From the NCBI GenBank assembly GCA_029933125.1, contig JAOZOU010000001.1, forward strand, positions 547,680-611,679: DNA of 64,000 bases. Reading direction: 5' to 3'. Below the pieces are notes generated by a model. That model made no database searches and was not told the DNA's origin. It was given only the letters and a program-made list of their open reading frames with translations. Position numbers and translations under genes: made by a program. Positions 18,473 to 27,175 of this stretch are shown in pieces. Source of the DNA: a bacterium. GTDB taxonomy: Bacteria > Arandabacterota > Arandabacteria > Arandabacterales > Arandabacteraceae. Each line of letters opens with the position of its first letter. Positions within the stretch are counted from its first letter, which is position 1.

Positions 18473-19708
18473 GTGACAAACTTGAGGTGCACACCTAAGA
18501 CAATTTTGCTTGCAATAGTTGGTCTGGCAGTGGTGGTTAGGATTGTCGCTATTGTCTCAATTGACCATCCTCAGAAAGTGCCTCGCAGCCTTGCTGAAAG
18601 TGATGCACCTACTTATTATCTCCTGGCCGAGAATCTCCTTAAAGGCATAGGATATCGCTATGGCCCTGATCTTGAGCCAACTGCCAAGCGTACTCCAGGC
18701 TATCCCCTCTTCATCGCAGGCATCTTCAGAATTTTCGGAAGAAACTTCAATGCTATAAGAGGAGTTCAATGCGCACTTGAGGCAGTGACAACTTTTCTAG
18801 TGTTTGCTCTTTGCTCCTTACTATTCCGCAACAGTGTGGCTGGTCTTCTCGGTTCCCTTGCCTATGCACTCTATCCACCAGGCATTTTATCATCCACTTA
18901 TATCATGACCGAGAGTCTTTATGCTTTCCTTCTGACAGGCTTTACCGTGTGCCTCGTCATTGCCCTGCTCAGTCGGACAAAATCGCTGGCGCTTGCGGCT
19001 GGGATTATTTTCGGGCTTGCAACTCTAACCAGACCGGTCGGCCTCGTACTTCCCTGGGCACTCCTTGCAGTCGGAGTCATCATAAGACGGAACTCATGGA
19101 AACTTCTAGCAATTATGGTTCTTGGATTCCTCGTAACAATGCTGCCATGGGCTGCACGTAACCACCGCATCTACGGCAAGTGGATTATTACAAGTACACT
19201 TGTTGGAGCAAATCTTTACAAAGGGAATCATCTACCAACGCAAGGTGCTTTCTTCACGTCCACCGATAGCCTCTTTCCACCTGATCTGCGAAACAGGCTA
19301 TCTGGAAAGGATGAAGTCACCAGGGACAGCATTCTCAGGGAAGAGGCTCTTAAGACCATCATGTCGAATAAGAAACAGGTTGCTGCCTTGATGCTTAAGA
19401 AGATCGTTCGTCTCTGGTTTAACCTGGGTTATGGTAGAAAACCATCAGGGAGATCAGTTCTTCTTGCAATAGCCCATGCTCTAATGCTTGCCTTTGCAAT
19501 CTATGGATTAGAAGTCATGCCACCTGCAGGAAAATTCCTTAGCTTTGTTCCTTTGACCATTATTGTTGTCTCGACCCTCGCCTATCTTGCAGTTGCAGCT
19601 GAAGTACGTTTTGTTCTTCCTTTGGTTCCACTTGTTTTGCCATTCTCTGCGGCTGGCCTGATGAGTGCGTTAGGGATAATAGCACGGATAGGTTATGAGA
19701 CAAGATGA
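18473..19708 (+). CDS. Polytopic glycosyltransferase, ArnT/PMT (GT39/GT83-like) family
   Basis: 411 residues with about ten membrane helices. The first luminal loop has the acidic SLAESDAPTYYLLAENLLKG stretch, whose Asp/Glu pattern is the catalytic signature of the PMT/ArnT superfamily, followed by KRTPGYPLFIAG. Members transfer sugars from polyprenyl-phosphate donors to lipids or proteins on the periplasmic face. GTG at 18473 is possible, but TTG at 18482 is better placed behind AGGTGA (18471-18476). It follows the metal ATPase by 2 bases and overlaps the GH3 gene by 14, suggesting one transcript. Substrates unknown. Confidence 0.8.
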   Translation: MTNLRCTPKTILLAIVGLAVVVRIVAIVSIDHPQKVPRSLAESDAPTYYLLAENLLKGIGYRYGPDLEPTAKRTPGYPLFIAGIFRIFGRNFNAIRGVQCALEAVTTFLVFALCSLLFRNSVAGLLGSLAYALYPPGILSSTYIMTESLYAFLLTGFTVCLVIALLSRTKSLALAAGIIFGLATLTRPVGLVLPWALLAVGVIIRRNSWKLLAIMVLGFLVTMLPWAARNHRIYGKWIITSTLVGANLYKGNHLPTQGAFFTSTDSLFPPDLRNRLSGKDEVTRDSILREEALKTIMSNKKQVAALMLKKIVRLWFNLGYGRKPSGRSVLLAIAHALMLAFAIYGLEVMPPAGKFLSFVPLTIIVVSTLAYLAVAAEVRFVLPLVPLVLPFSAAGLMSALGIIARIGYETR

Positions 19709-21119
19709 AGTTAGGCTTAAGCTAGGCCAAGTTTTTGCAACACCTCTACCCGATTTCGCAAGATTTGATCTTGAGCGCTTTCCTTTCTCCAACTACATAA
19801 TCTTCAAAGATGACCTTGCCAGAACCTTTGAAGACTCACGTCGAAAGCTCTCAACTGCTAGGTCATTTTTGCAAGAGCATGGGATCGAACCCATCTTCAT
19901 GCTGGATGAAGAAGGTGGCAGAGTAAGCCAGATTGAAGCTTTCTTCACACCTGCCCCTAGCCCGTTAGCACTAAGTGAAAATGCGCCTTCAAGAATCGCC
20001 GACGTCTATGCCTACATCTCCTCCCTCCTTTCAAAACTTGGGATAGACGTCAACCTTTTCCCATGCCTCGATGTCCTCTCAGAGCCTCTCAATCCAGTCA
20101 TTGTCACACGTTCCTTTGGAAGTTCATCCGAGAAGGTAATATCGTGCACACAGCAGGCTATCCGCGCCTCGCGCAGGTTTGTTTCGTGCGTTGGTAAACA
20201 CTTCCCCGGTCACGGAATGACACGCGCAGATTCGCATCATGAGAAGCCAATAGTTGTCACACATCGTAGGGAACTCGAGAGCAAGCATCTTCCGCCATTC
20301 AAGCAAGCCATTCAGCTTGGTATCGATGGAATCATGGTGAGCCACTGCCAGTACGTAACCTTGCAGGACGACACACTTCCTGCATCCCTCTCACCAAGGG
20401 TCGTAAGAAATTTCCTGAGGGGAACTCTTGGATTCGAAGGGCTCGTTATAACCGATTCTCTCGACATGCGGGCTGTCACTTCCTCCATTGCGCCTCAGGG
20501 GCTCGGAATCTTGGGACTTGAAGCAGGTTGTGACATATTGCTCTTTACCGAATTTTCAGACCGTCTGACAACCGCGTTTGAAAGCCTCGTTGAAGCAATG
20601 CTCATGGGAAAGATTGATATCGAAAGACTTGAGCAATCGCTCGAGAGGCGGAAACGCATCCTCGAGAGGCTTAAGCTCTTAAGGAACCTTCCTGAGCCCG
20701 ATATAGATTTTGACTATATGGGAACTGTTGAGAGCATAAGCAAAAAAGCCATTAGGGTAAGTGATCCCAATCGAAGGCTTCCTGTTGGCGAGCATGAGAT
20801 AGCCCTCCTCGCCACCTCGGATACGATCCTGGGGAAAATTAGAGAAAATGTGGAAACTGTTGTCATCCCCCACGATGTCGGGGATGTCTCAGATAAAGTT
20901 CTTCTTCTGTGGATGATGGAACCCTTGCATGTCCCCCAGCTCTTTAGACACGTGGCCCATATGATTGAGCGGGCGCGTTTGTCAATTCTCGTGACAAACT
21001 ATGATGCCCTGGTAGAACACATCCCTCGCTGTGGAGTCACAGTCATAACACATGATACAAGCGCCACAGCGATTAGCCGGCTCCTAACAATTCTCTTCGG
21101 AAGGGCAGCTCACAGTTAG
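19695..21119 (+). CDS. Glycoside hydrolase family 3, beta-N-acetylhexosaminidase (NagZ-like)
   Basis: 474 residues. The TIM-barrel GH3 domain spans about 1-330: FMLDEEGGRVSQ, the NagZ hallmark GKHFPGHGMTRADSHHEKP (with the D-x-H dyad that acts as acid/base), and the nucleophile Asp in VITDSLDMRAV. NagZ removes GlcNAc from peptidoglycan fragments during recycling. There is no signal peptide, consistent with a cytosolic recycling enzyme. About 140 residues follow the catalytic domain and are not assigned; NagZ itself is about 340 residues, so this is a longer two-domain variant. It overlaps the membrane glycosyltransferase gene by 14 bases. Confidence 0.88.
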   Translation: MRQDEVRLKLGQVFATPLPDFARFDLERFPFSNYIIFKDDLARTFEDSRRKLSTARSFLQEHGIEPIFMLDEEGGRVSQIEAFFTPAPSPLALSENAPSRIADVYAYISSLLSKLGIDVNLFPCLDVLSEPLNPVIVTRSFGSSSEKVISCTQQAIRASRRFVSCVGKHFPGHGMTRADSHHEKPIVVTHRRELESKHLPPFKQAIQLGIDGIMVSHCQYVTLQDDTLPASLSPRVVRNFLRGTLGFEGLVITDSLDMRAVTSSIAPQGLGILGLEAGCDILLFTEFSDRLTTAFESLVEAMLMGKIDIERLEQSLERRKRILERLKLLRNLPEPDIDFDYMGTVESISKKAIRVSDPNRRLPVGEHEIALLATSDTILGKIRENVETVVIPHDVGDVSDKVLLLWMMEPLHVPQLFRHVAHMIERARLSILVTNYDALVEHIPRCGVTVITHDTSATAISRLLTILFGRAAHS

Positions 21120-21169
21120 TCCTTAGTTTTGGTCTCCAAGATGCGTGCCGTCCGCGTTCAAACTCAGGC

Positions 21170-22084
21170 CTAATATACTGGTGTACACCAGTGCTTATAT
21201 TTATCGACCTTACCCCTTGCTATCTCGAAGTAGAGATTTCGGAGCTTCTTGCAAATTGGCCCTATCTTCCCATCTCCCACTGGTCTGCCATCGATCTCGA
21301 TGACTGCAGCCACCTGCACGCCTGTCCCGCAGAAAAAGACCTCATCGGCTATATAGAGCTCACTGCGATCTATCTGGCGTTCAACTGTTTCAATGCCAAA
21401 CTCCTCTCTCGCAATCTCCATTATTGTCTTGCGCGTTATTCCCTCAAGGATATTCTCAAAGGGTGCGGGTGTGATAAGGACACCATCCCTGACGAGGAAA
21501 ATGTTCTCAGCGCTTCCTTCCGATACATGGCCATCCTGGGTAAGTACAATGGCCTCGTCATAACCCCTTTCGACCACTTCAGTCTTCGAAAGGGCAGAAT
21601 TTACATAGATCCCTGTTATCTTCGCTCTTGCGGGAGCAGCATTATCATCCACTCGCCGCCATGACGAAACAGCTGCTCGAGCTCCCTCTTCCTTCTCAAG
21701 ATAGCGGCCAAAAGTTACGGCAAAAATACAAAAGCCGTCCTCGAGATCATGCAACCTTACCCCGATTCCCTCTGAAGCCTTGTAAGCAACAGGTCTTATG
21801 TATGTGTCCTCCTTATAGCCTTCCTTCCTCAAAAGGTCGCACGTAATGTCGCAAAGCTTCTCGACGGAATGGTCAAGTCGTATTTTGAGAATCCGACAGG
21901 ATTGATACAATCTATGGTAGTGCTCTTGCATTCGAAACACAAAAAGCTGCTTCTCTTCATCATTCCAGTAAGCTCTTATGCCTTCGAAAGCGCCTGTTCC
22001 ATAATTGAAGGCGTGTGTCATGATGCTTATCTTTGCTTCTTCAATCGGGACGAACTTGCCACCGAAATAAGCGAATTTTGGCAT
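21170..22084 (-). CDS. ilvE: Branched-chain amino acid aminotransferase
   Basis: 304 residues from ATG 22084, chosen because AAGGAGG lies 6 bases upstream; an in-frame start nine codons earlier lacks one. It is a fold-type IV PLP enzyme: MTHAFNYGTGAFEGIRAYW at the N-terminus, RPVAYKASEGIGV, the Schiff-base Lys in ARAKITGIYVNS, and SEGSAENIFLV, EGITRKTI and the cofactor-binding VFFCGTGVQV near the C-terminus. It catalyses the last step of Leu/Ile/Val synthesis with glutamate as donor. It is the last of a leftward group, 77 bases after the archaemetzincin gene, and convergent with the GH3 gene. Confidence 0.95.
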   Translation of the reverse strand: MPKFAYFGGKFVPIEEAKISIMTHAFNYGTGAFEGIRAYWNDEEKQLFVFRMQEHYHRLYQSCRILKIRLDHSVEKLCDITCDLLRKEGYKEDTYIRPVAYKASEGIGVRLHDLEDGFCIFAVTFGRYLEKEEGARAAVSSWRRVDDNAAPARAKITGIYVNSALSKTEVVERGYDEAIVLTQDGHVSEGSAENIFLVRDGVLITPAPFENILEGITRKTIMEIAREEFGIETVERQIDRSELYIADEVFFCGTGVQVAAVIEIDGRPVGDGKIGPICKKLRNLYFEIARGKVDKYKHWCTPVY

Positions 22085-22161
22085 TGTAGCCTCCTTTTCA
22101 AACGATCTCACTCAATCCAATTGAGAATAACAAGTCGTGGAATTTTCTTCAAAAGCATCTT

Positions 22162-22692
22162 TCATCGTAGCACCTCTGACATCCTCAAACCACATTTCCG
22201 GCAGAATACGAAGGATTTGCGATCCGTATCCGCAATACTGTTGGAGAAATACATCACACAACCAGGATTGTGGCAGTGACCGAGTCCTAGGAGATGTCCG
22301 ATTTCATGGACAGCCTCCTTAAGGGCTCGCTCTTCAAGCATTGCTCTGGCGATGAGCTCACCATCGAACGAATAACCCAACCTTGCAAGTGAAATGATGC
22401 AGCAGCCGGTAGCAGGGATTGCCTCTCCGAATACAAAATTGAGACCATGCGTGTAGAGATCAACCTCAGTCACAAAGAGCATTAAGGTGTTACGATTTCT
22501 TCTCTCACAAATCCGCTCGAGAATTGCTGATGAACTGTACTGTCTCCGCTTTGCATTGTAGGCTTCCCGCGGCAATTCTTCTTGTCCGCCACGCACTACC
22601 TTGCAAGGGATCACCTCAGGCAGCTCACGCTCCAAAAACTCAAGGACTTGCTCGTCAACTTTGCCAACGCATTTAAGCTCAATCGTCAGCAT
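22162..22692 (-). CDS. amzA: Archaemetzincin-family zinc metalloprotease
   Basis: 176 residues, normal for the family. The signature is complete: H129, E130, H133, H139 (HEIGHLLGLGHC) bind catalytic Zn; C140, C145 and the C164-x-x-C167 pair form the second, structural Zn site; and the Met-turn is in CVMYFSNS. Archaemetzincins are common in archaea and sporadic in bacteria, and their physiological substrates are unknown. There is no signal peptide, so cytoplasmic. It lies 19 bases downstream of the PLP decarboxylase and 77 upstream of ilvE, on the same strand. Confidence 0.93.
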   Translation of the reverse strand: MLTIELKCVGKVDEQVLEFLERELPEVIPCKVVRGGQEELPREAYNAKRRQYSSSAILERICERRNRNTLMLFVTEVDLYTHGLNFVFGEAIPATGCCIISLARLGYSFDGELIARAMLEERALKEAVHEIGHLLGLGHCHNPGCVMYFSNSIADTDRKSFVFCRKCGLRMSEVLR

Positions 22693-22711
22693 TCCAAAGG
22701 CACCAGCAATC

Positions 22712-23953
22712 CTAGGTTTGATCCTTGAATAGATATGCTGCTGGGTGTGACTTTCTTATGACTTCCACCTTACCATCATCTATCATAATCTCAGCAGGCC
22801 AACCAAGACTCATGAAATTCACCAAGCTCATGGAATATCCGTAGGCACCTGCATTGAAAATCCCAACAATATCGCCTGGCTCCGGCTCAGGAAGAAGCAC
22901 ATCCTTACCACTCACATCTATTGGGGTGCATATGGGACCTGCAACGTTACATAACTTCGTAGCAGGCTGGTTTATCTTGTTCAGAATCTTTATAGGATGA
23001 GCAACGCGCATTAGAACAGGCCTTGAGAAGTGATTCATTCCGGAATCGGTGATGACAAAGCATTTGCCTCTTGATGTTTTCACCCTTAAGACCTTTGTGA
23101 CAAAAATGCCAGCCTCAGCCACTATATACCTTCCGACTTCAACAATCATACGGCAGCCCTCATGTTTTGCTAGCAGCAGTGACCTTGCCCCGAATGCGGC
23201 ATCACGAATTGGAGTAAGATCGAGAGGTCGCTCATCACCGTAGGGAATACCAAAACCACCACCAAAATCAACGCACCTAAGATCAAAGCCAATTTCGTCA
23301 GCCAATTTCAATGCAAGGCGAGCAACATAGTCGAAGTGGTTGGCAATGAAGTTCGCATCCAGCACCTGACTTGCGGAATAAACATGAATGCCCTCTATGC
23401 GTACATTGCTGAGCCTCAACGATCGAATCTCGTCCACAACGCCTTCCTCATCTATGCCGAACTTGCTGGGGCCACCAACCATCATCTCTGGTGATATGGG
23501 CTCCTCGAGCGTGTTTATCCTTAAAAGCGCCCCAACCGACTTACCCTCCTTGCGAGCTATCCCATCAAGCAACTCGAGTTCGTAAGGCGATTCGACAACG
23601 ATGGCGAAAATGTTCTCCCTTACTGCAAGTTTGAGTTCTTGCTCTGTCTTACCTGGTCCAACAAAGGCTATATCCCTAGGCTTGAAGCCCACACGAAATG
23701 CAGCCTCGAGCTCGCCACCTGAACTCACATCCGCACCCGCACCAAGGTCAAGTAAGAGTTTGCAAATCGTCAGATTGGGATTTGCCTTGAAGGAGTAAAA
23801 AATCTCAAAACCCTCAAGGCTTGACTTTAGCTTGGCGAAGTTTTCTCGGATCTTTTTCGCAGAATATATGTAGAAAGATGTGGGATGGAGTCTTATAACG
23901 TCAGATATGGCTATGCCATCTATTGTGAGCTCTACATTCGAAGTTTCTCTCAA
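22712..23953 (-). CDS. Fold-type III PLP-dependent decarboxylase (LysA/ornithine decarboxylase family)
   Basis: 413 residues. The N-terminal alanine-racemase-like barrel has the PLP lysine in FYSFKANPN; DVSSGGELEAA, GPGKTEQEL, the HVYSASQVLD strand, GGGFGIPYG and EVGRYIVAEAG are the successive PLP- and phosphate-binding motifs. The C-terminal beta domain has GPICTPIDV and NAGAYGYSMS. It resembles diaminopimelate decarboxylase but lacks an obvious DAP-specific context, and may be one of the specialised carboxynorspermidine/pyridoxal decarboxylase-type enzymes found in small biosynthetic cassettes. The start overlaps the stop of the DUF364 gene by 4 bases. Substrate: an amino acid, otherwise open. 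Confidence 0.85.
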   Translation of the reverse strand: MRETSNVELTIDGIAISDVIRLHPTSFYIYSAKKIRENFAKLKSSLEGFEIFYSFKANPNLTICKLLLDLGAGADVSSGGELEAAFRVGFKPRDIAFVGPGKTEQELKLAVRENIFAIVVESPYELELLDGIARKEGKSVGALLRINTLEEPISPEMMVGGPSKFGIDEEGVVDEIRSLRLSNVRIEGIHVYSASQVLDANFIANHFDYVARLALKLADEIGFDLRCVDFGGGFGIPYGDERPLDLTPIRDAAFGARSLLLAKHEGCRMIVEVGRYIVAEAGIFVTKVLRVKTSRGKCFVITDSGMNHFSRPVLMRVAHPIKILNKINQPATKLCNVAGPICTPIDVSGKDVLLPEPEPGDIVGIFNAGAYGYSMSLVNFMSLGWPAEIMIDDGKVEVIRKSHPAAYLFKDQT

Positions 23954-24768
23954 GAAGCATCTCTCCTGTGAATTTCAATTCTGGACAACCCCTGGAATAT
24001 GTAAAATGGAAAAGGCTCGGAAACAACAGTATCTATACCAATGGTTTTGCAATACTCTTCGCCAAAATTCGCCCCCGTCTCTGCGAACATGAGAATCTTC
24101 GTCCCGTATTCCTTACAAAGATCAACGATGTCACCTACAGCATCCGTCGTGAGTGTCATGCCTGTAATGACAGCAACGTCAACGTGTTTTATATAGTGAT
24201 AAGTTTTGCCACCATGCTCCACAATGACACCGTGCAATTCCTCTCCAATTAAGCCCTCGTCCAGATCTGTTGCATAGACTTCATATCCTTTCAACTTAAG
24301 CCCTTTTACAAGATTCCCGACAACTCCAACATTGATCACGCTTGGTTTTTGCTGCTTGGGTTTGATACCACAAAGTAGCCGCTGAACCTCGTCAAGCAAG
24401 ATAGCATTACGGCGGGCTGCCTTTTCGATCGAATTTCCAGTTAACTTATAGACATGTGCTGGATTCCTGGGAATCGAGCTGTAAATGGAATCCAGAATTG
24501 CTATGCTGTAACAATCACGCTCACCTATTATGTTGCGAGCATCCTTCCCGATAAGGTTCACATCGACATCAAGATCCTTATCGCAATAGCATGACCCTTG
24601 CCCGATGGTCTGGCTCACGAGAAAGGCATAGCGGAAGATACGTTCATCAGGATTAGGTTGAAAAGCGAGGTCAATCTTCCAGAGTCCTCTTATGATGAAA
24701 TCCTCAGGCTTTAAGTGCGCAGTCTTCTTCGTCGCCTGTTCTCTGAGGATATTGTAAATATCAGCCAT
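23950..24768 (-). CDS. DUF364-type protein, putative heavy-metal chelation/Rossmann-like domain
   Basis: 272 residues. The C-terminal half (about 135-265) has the DUF364 pattern: NVGVVGNLVKGLKLKG, then TDLDEG, DVAVITGMTLTTDAVGDIV, and AETGANF; SEPFPFYIF closes the domain. The N-terminal half is less conserved with a small cysteine pair (SCYC). DUF364 proteins are suspected to bind metal or to take part in metallophore- or cofactor-like pathways; no reaction is established. It sits between the hydrolase (2 bases upstream) and the PLP decarboxylase (4-base overlap), so all three are made together. Confidence 0.75.
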   Translation of the reverse strand: MADIYNILREQATKKTAHLKPEDFIIRGLWKIDLAFQPNPDERIFRYAFLVSQTIGQGSCYCDKDLDVDVNLIGKDARNIIGERDCYSIAILDSIYSSIPRNPAHVYKLTGNSIEKAARRNAILLDEVQRLLCGIKPKQQKPSVINVGVVGNLVKGLKLKGYEVYATDLDEGLIGEELHGVIVEHGGKTYHYIKHVDVAVITGMTLTTDAVGDIVDLCKEYGTKILMFAETGANFGEEYCKTIGIDTVVSEPFPFYIFQGLSRIEIHRRDAS

Positions 24769-24770
24769 TG

Positions 24771-25688
24771 CTACCCACCCCTCGGCTTGCGATTTCCAAG
24801 TGATCTTCTATGCTCTGCAAGCCAATCTTCGATGAGGCTCGCAAGCTCAGTCTCATAACCCAGATAATTATGAGGAGCACCCCGAATAACTTTTCCTGTG
24901 AAATCCTCTGTGGCTATCATCTTTGATCTTATGCTTGCAAGATAGGCTTGCGGCTCTCCAATAAAAGCTTCCTCCACACTGCCAACGAGGACAAGCGTAG
25001 GAATGTGGATCTTACTGAGAGCATGAAAATCGGATGTATCAGTTTCGGATATGTTGAAAATCTTGAGGGGCGAATCGGGTCGAAAAATGTCATAATAGGA
25101 TGCGGCGGATACTGGATAATGGAAATATTCTCGTGGCATAAGTTCACGCGCTTTCCCCTCGGAAATCATTTTTTGAGATATTGCGAGAGCTTCATCAAAC
25201 CTCTCACCAAGTGCAGCACGCTGGAGCCCAAAATCATCAGAAGGAGATAGCAAGACGGTGCCTGAAACGGGTGAATCTGGCTTCTTGGATATGTAATAGA
25301 CAACCTTGAGCGCACCATGACTATGACCCTGAAGGATAATTGAACCGATACCACGATCCTTGAGAAAATCTATCCATGCATCGATATCCAGAATGCATTC
25401 CTCAAAAATCTCATAGATAGCACCGATCTGCTTATAGGTGATGCTTCCATCGTCAATACAAAGGAAGTCAGAGATGTAGTCACGGCCTCGCGTATTGACA
25501 GTGAGAAAGGCAAAACCCAGCCTGGTAGCAACATCTGAAACGTGATCAATAAAACGGTTCTCGTAGAAATTCCCTGCAAGCCCATGGACATGGATAATGC
25601 CATGCGTTGCATTGCTGTCTGGCATCATGAGGAGTCCATGAAGCTCAAGCCCATCGCCTGTTATGACCCTTTGAAACTCCCCTTTCAT
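24771..25688 (-). CDS. Alpha/beta hydrolase
   Basis: 305 residues. GIIHVHGLAGNFYENRFIDH contains the oxyanion-hole HG; nucleophile elbow GHSHG near 130; the acid and the catalytic His (APHNYLG) are near 240-275. Proteins of this shape are often annotated as DUF1749-like or small peptidase/esterase; no lid or signal sequence is visible, so it should be cytosolic. It is the first gene of the tight three-gene set with DUF364 and the PLP decarboxylase and ends 2 bases before the DUF364 start. The reaction cannot be named, but the context suggests release or activation of a small intermediate. Confidence 0.8.
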   Translation of the reverse strand: MKGEFQRVITGDGLELHGLLMMPDSNATHGIIHVHGLAGNFYENRFIDHVSDVATRLGFAFLTVNTRGRDYISDFLCIDDGSITYKQIGAIYEIFEECILDIDAWIDFLKDRGIGSIILQGHSHGALKVVYYISKKPDSPVSGTVLLSPSDDFGLQRAALGERFDEALAISQKMISEGKARELMPREYFHYPVSAASYYDIFRPDSPLKIFNISETDTSDFHALSKIHIPTLVLVGSVEEAFIGEPQAYLASIRSKMIATEDFTGKVIRGAPHNYLGYETELASLIEDWLAEHRRSLGNRKPRGG

Positions 25689-25811
25689 GCTCCCTCCATT
25701 TGGTGTAAGTTTCCTGTGCGACAGGCGAGGCTGCCGTTACAAGACCTTGATGCGATGAGCACCAAGACGACTGCTGCATGCATGCGTTCCCCTACCTTGA
25801 CACCTGTCAGC

Positions 25812-27062
25812 TCACCCACCTCTGGCGATTGCTTCAAACCTTGCCTTTAGACGATGATTGGGCTTTGCATTAGGAAGTGCAAGCCCAGCCTTGAGAAGAT
25901 AGGCATTTATGAAAATGCGATTCTTTAGATAAACATAGGCATACTGCACACTCTTTGAGCCCCTCACTGAGTCATCAAATCGTAAGAGCACCTGCTTGCC
26001 AAGAACATGACTCCGAAGGTATTCCACTGCAGCTTCGGCTTCCTTTGCCTTTATCCCTAAGAGCCTAACCCGCTTTCCATCCTCCGTACCGATCGTCGTC
26101 GCATTTATTATGCGATTGACACGCAGAAGCTTCTCCTCCTTCGGTGGGTGAGGATTGCATGCAGCAGCCTCAAGATTCTTGATTGCAGGAACATAGGCAA
26201 GCTTTCCAAGCTGAACTGGAAGTTTCCTTTCAAGTATTTCAACATTGTGGGAACTTGCATCCTTCAGCTTCCCAATACCAAGTTTCTTCATAATCACTCT
26301 GATGAAATCCCGATTTATCTCATAGCCGATCGCGTTGCGACCAAGTTCAAGCGCAGCCTTTACCGTTGTGCCACTGCCCAGGAATGGGTCAAGTACAGTA
26401 TCACCAACGAATGTAAACATCTTTATAAGGCGCTTCGGAAGTTCCGGCGGAAACATGGCTTCGTGACCAAGCTTGCGGGCGCCTCCAAATGTCCAGTGAC
26501 CTCGGAAGTACTGCTTCCACTCAAACTTGGTAAGCTTTGATCTTTCCTTGATCTCAGGTGTGACACGCTTGGACTGCCCAAGCTTCCTGAATATGTGGAT
26601 GTATTCGTAGTCAATTTCAATGATTCCATTGGGAGGATAAGGGAAGGAACCCATCACATTCGCTCCGCCACTCGGATTCATGGTGGTTTTCTTCTGCCAG
26701 ATTATCGATCCAAGGAAGTCAAAGCCAATGGCTTCACACTGCGCAATAATCTCAGCATGGAGAGGTATGATACGATAGCGACCAAAAGTGGTCGCCCTTG
26801 CAAATTGATCACCTATGTTTATGCAAAGACGCGCACCAGGGCGAAGCACACGATAGGCTTCGGACCAGACTCGATATAGGTCCTTAAGGTATGCATGAAG
26901 ACTTTGCCCGTAGCCTATCTGGTTGGTGACACCGTAGTCCTTCAGGTGCCAGTAAGGAGGCGATGTCACAATAAGATCGATAGTCTCGTTGGCGATCTCA
27001 GGTATGGCACGACTGTCGGCAATGTATATTTTGGCTGCAGGTCTCCCCAGATTGTCCCTCAT
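25812..27062 (-). CDS. Beta-class DNA methyltransferase fused to a SNase-like C-terminal domain
   Basis: 416 residues. The N-terminal methyltransferase (about 1-250) has motif IV TSPPYWHLKDYG (S34-P-P-Y37) before motif I DPFLGSGTT (from D225), the circular order of beta-class N4-cytosine or N6-adenine methylases (M.PvuII-like). The target-recognition region lies between. From about 310 the sequence reads as a staphylococcal-nuclease-like OB fold: KRVRLLGIKAKEAE, LGKQVLLRF, AYVYL and INAYLLKAGLA. The DGDT aspartate is replaced (NATT) and the GR-x-L arginine is missing, so nuclease activity is doubtful and DNA binding more likely. No restriction nuclease gene is adjacent. Ends 123 bp before the hydrolase operon. 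Confidence 0.85.
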   Translation of the reverse strand: MRDNLGRPAAKIYIADSRAIPEIANETIDLIVTSPPYWHLKDYGVTNQIGYGQSLHAYLKDLYRVWSEAYRVLRPGARLCINIGDQFARATTFGRYRIIPLHAEIIAQCEAIGFDFLGSIIWQKKTTMNPSGGANVMGSFPYPPNGIIEIDYEYIHIFRKLGQSKRVTPEIKERSKLTKFEWKQYFRGHWTFGGARKLGHEAMFPPELPKRLIKMFTFVGDTVLDPFLGSGTTVKAALELGRNAIGYEINRDFIRVIMKKLGIGKLKDASSHNVEILERKLPVQLGKLAYVPAIKNLEAAACNPHPPKEEKLLRVNRIINATTIGTEDGKRVRLLGIKAKEAEAAVEYLRSHVLGKQVLLRFDDSVRGSKSVQYAYVYLKNRIFINAYLLKAGLALPNAKPNHRLKARFEAIARGG

Positions 27063-27175
27063 CTCAGCTCCAGGCTAACAACATGCAAACATGCAAGATA
27101 CAAAACAAGCCGCCACAAGGAATCTCTGTGACTATTCATTTTAATGCAATCAGGAGTAAGTTTCCAGTCGAGGGA

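Noticed and set aside
25812-27062. Calling the methyltransferase fusion a restriction-modification enzyme
   Set aside because: The SNase-like domain lacks key catalytic residues and there is no sign of a target-cleaving domain, so single-chain restriction is unsupported.
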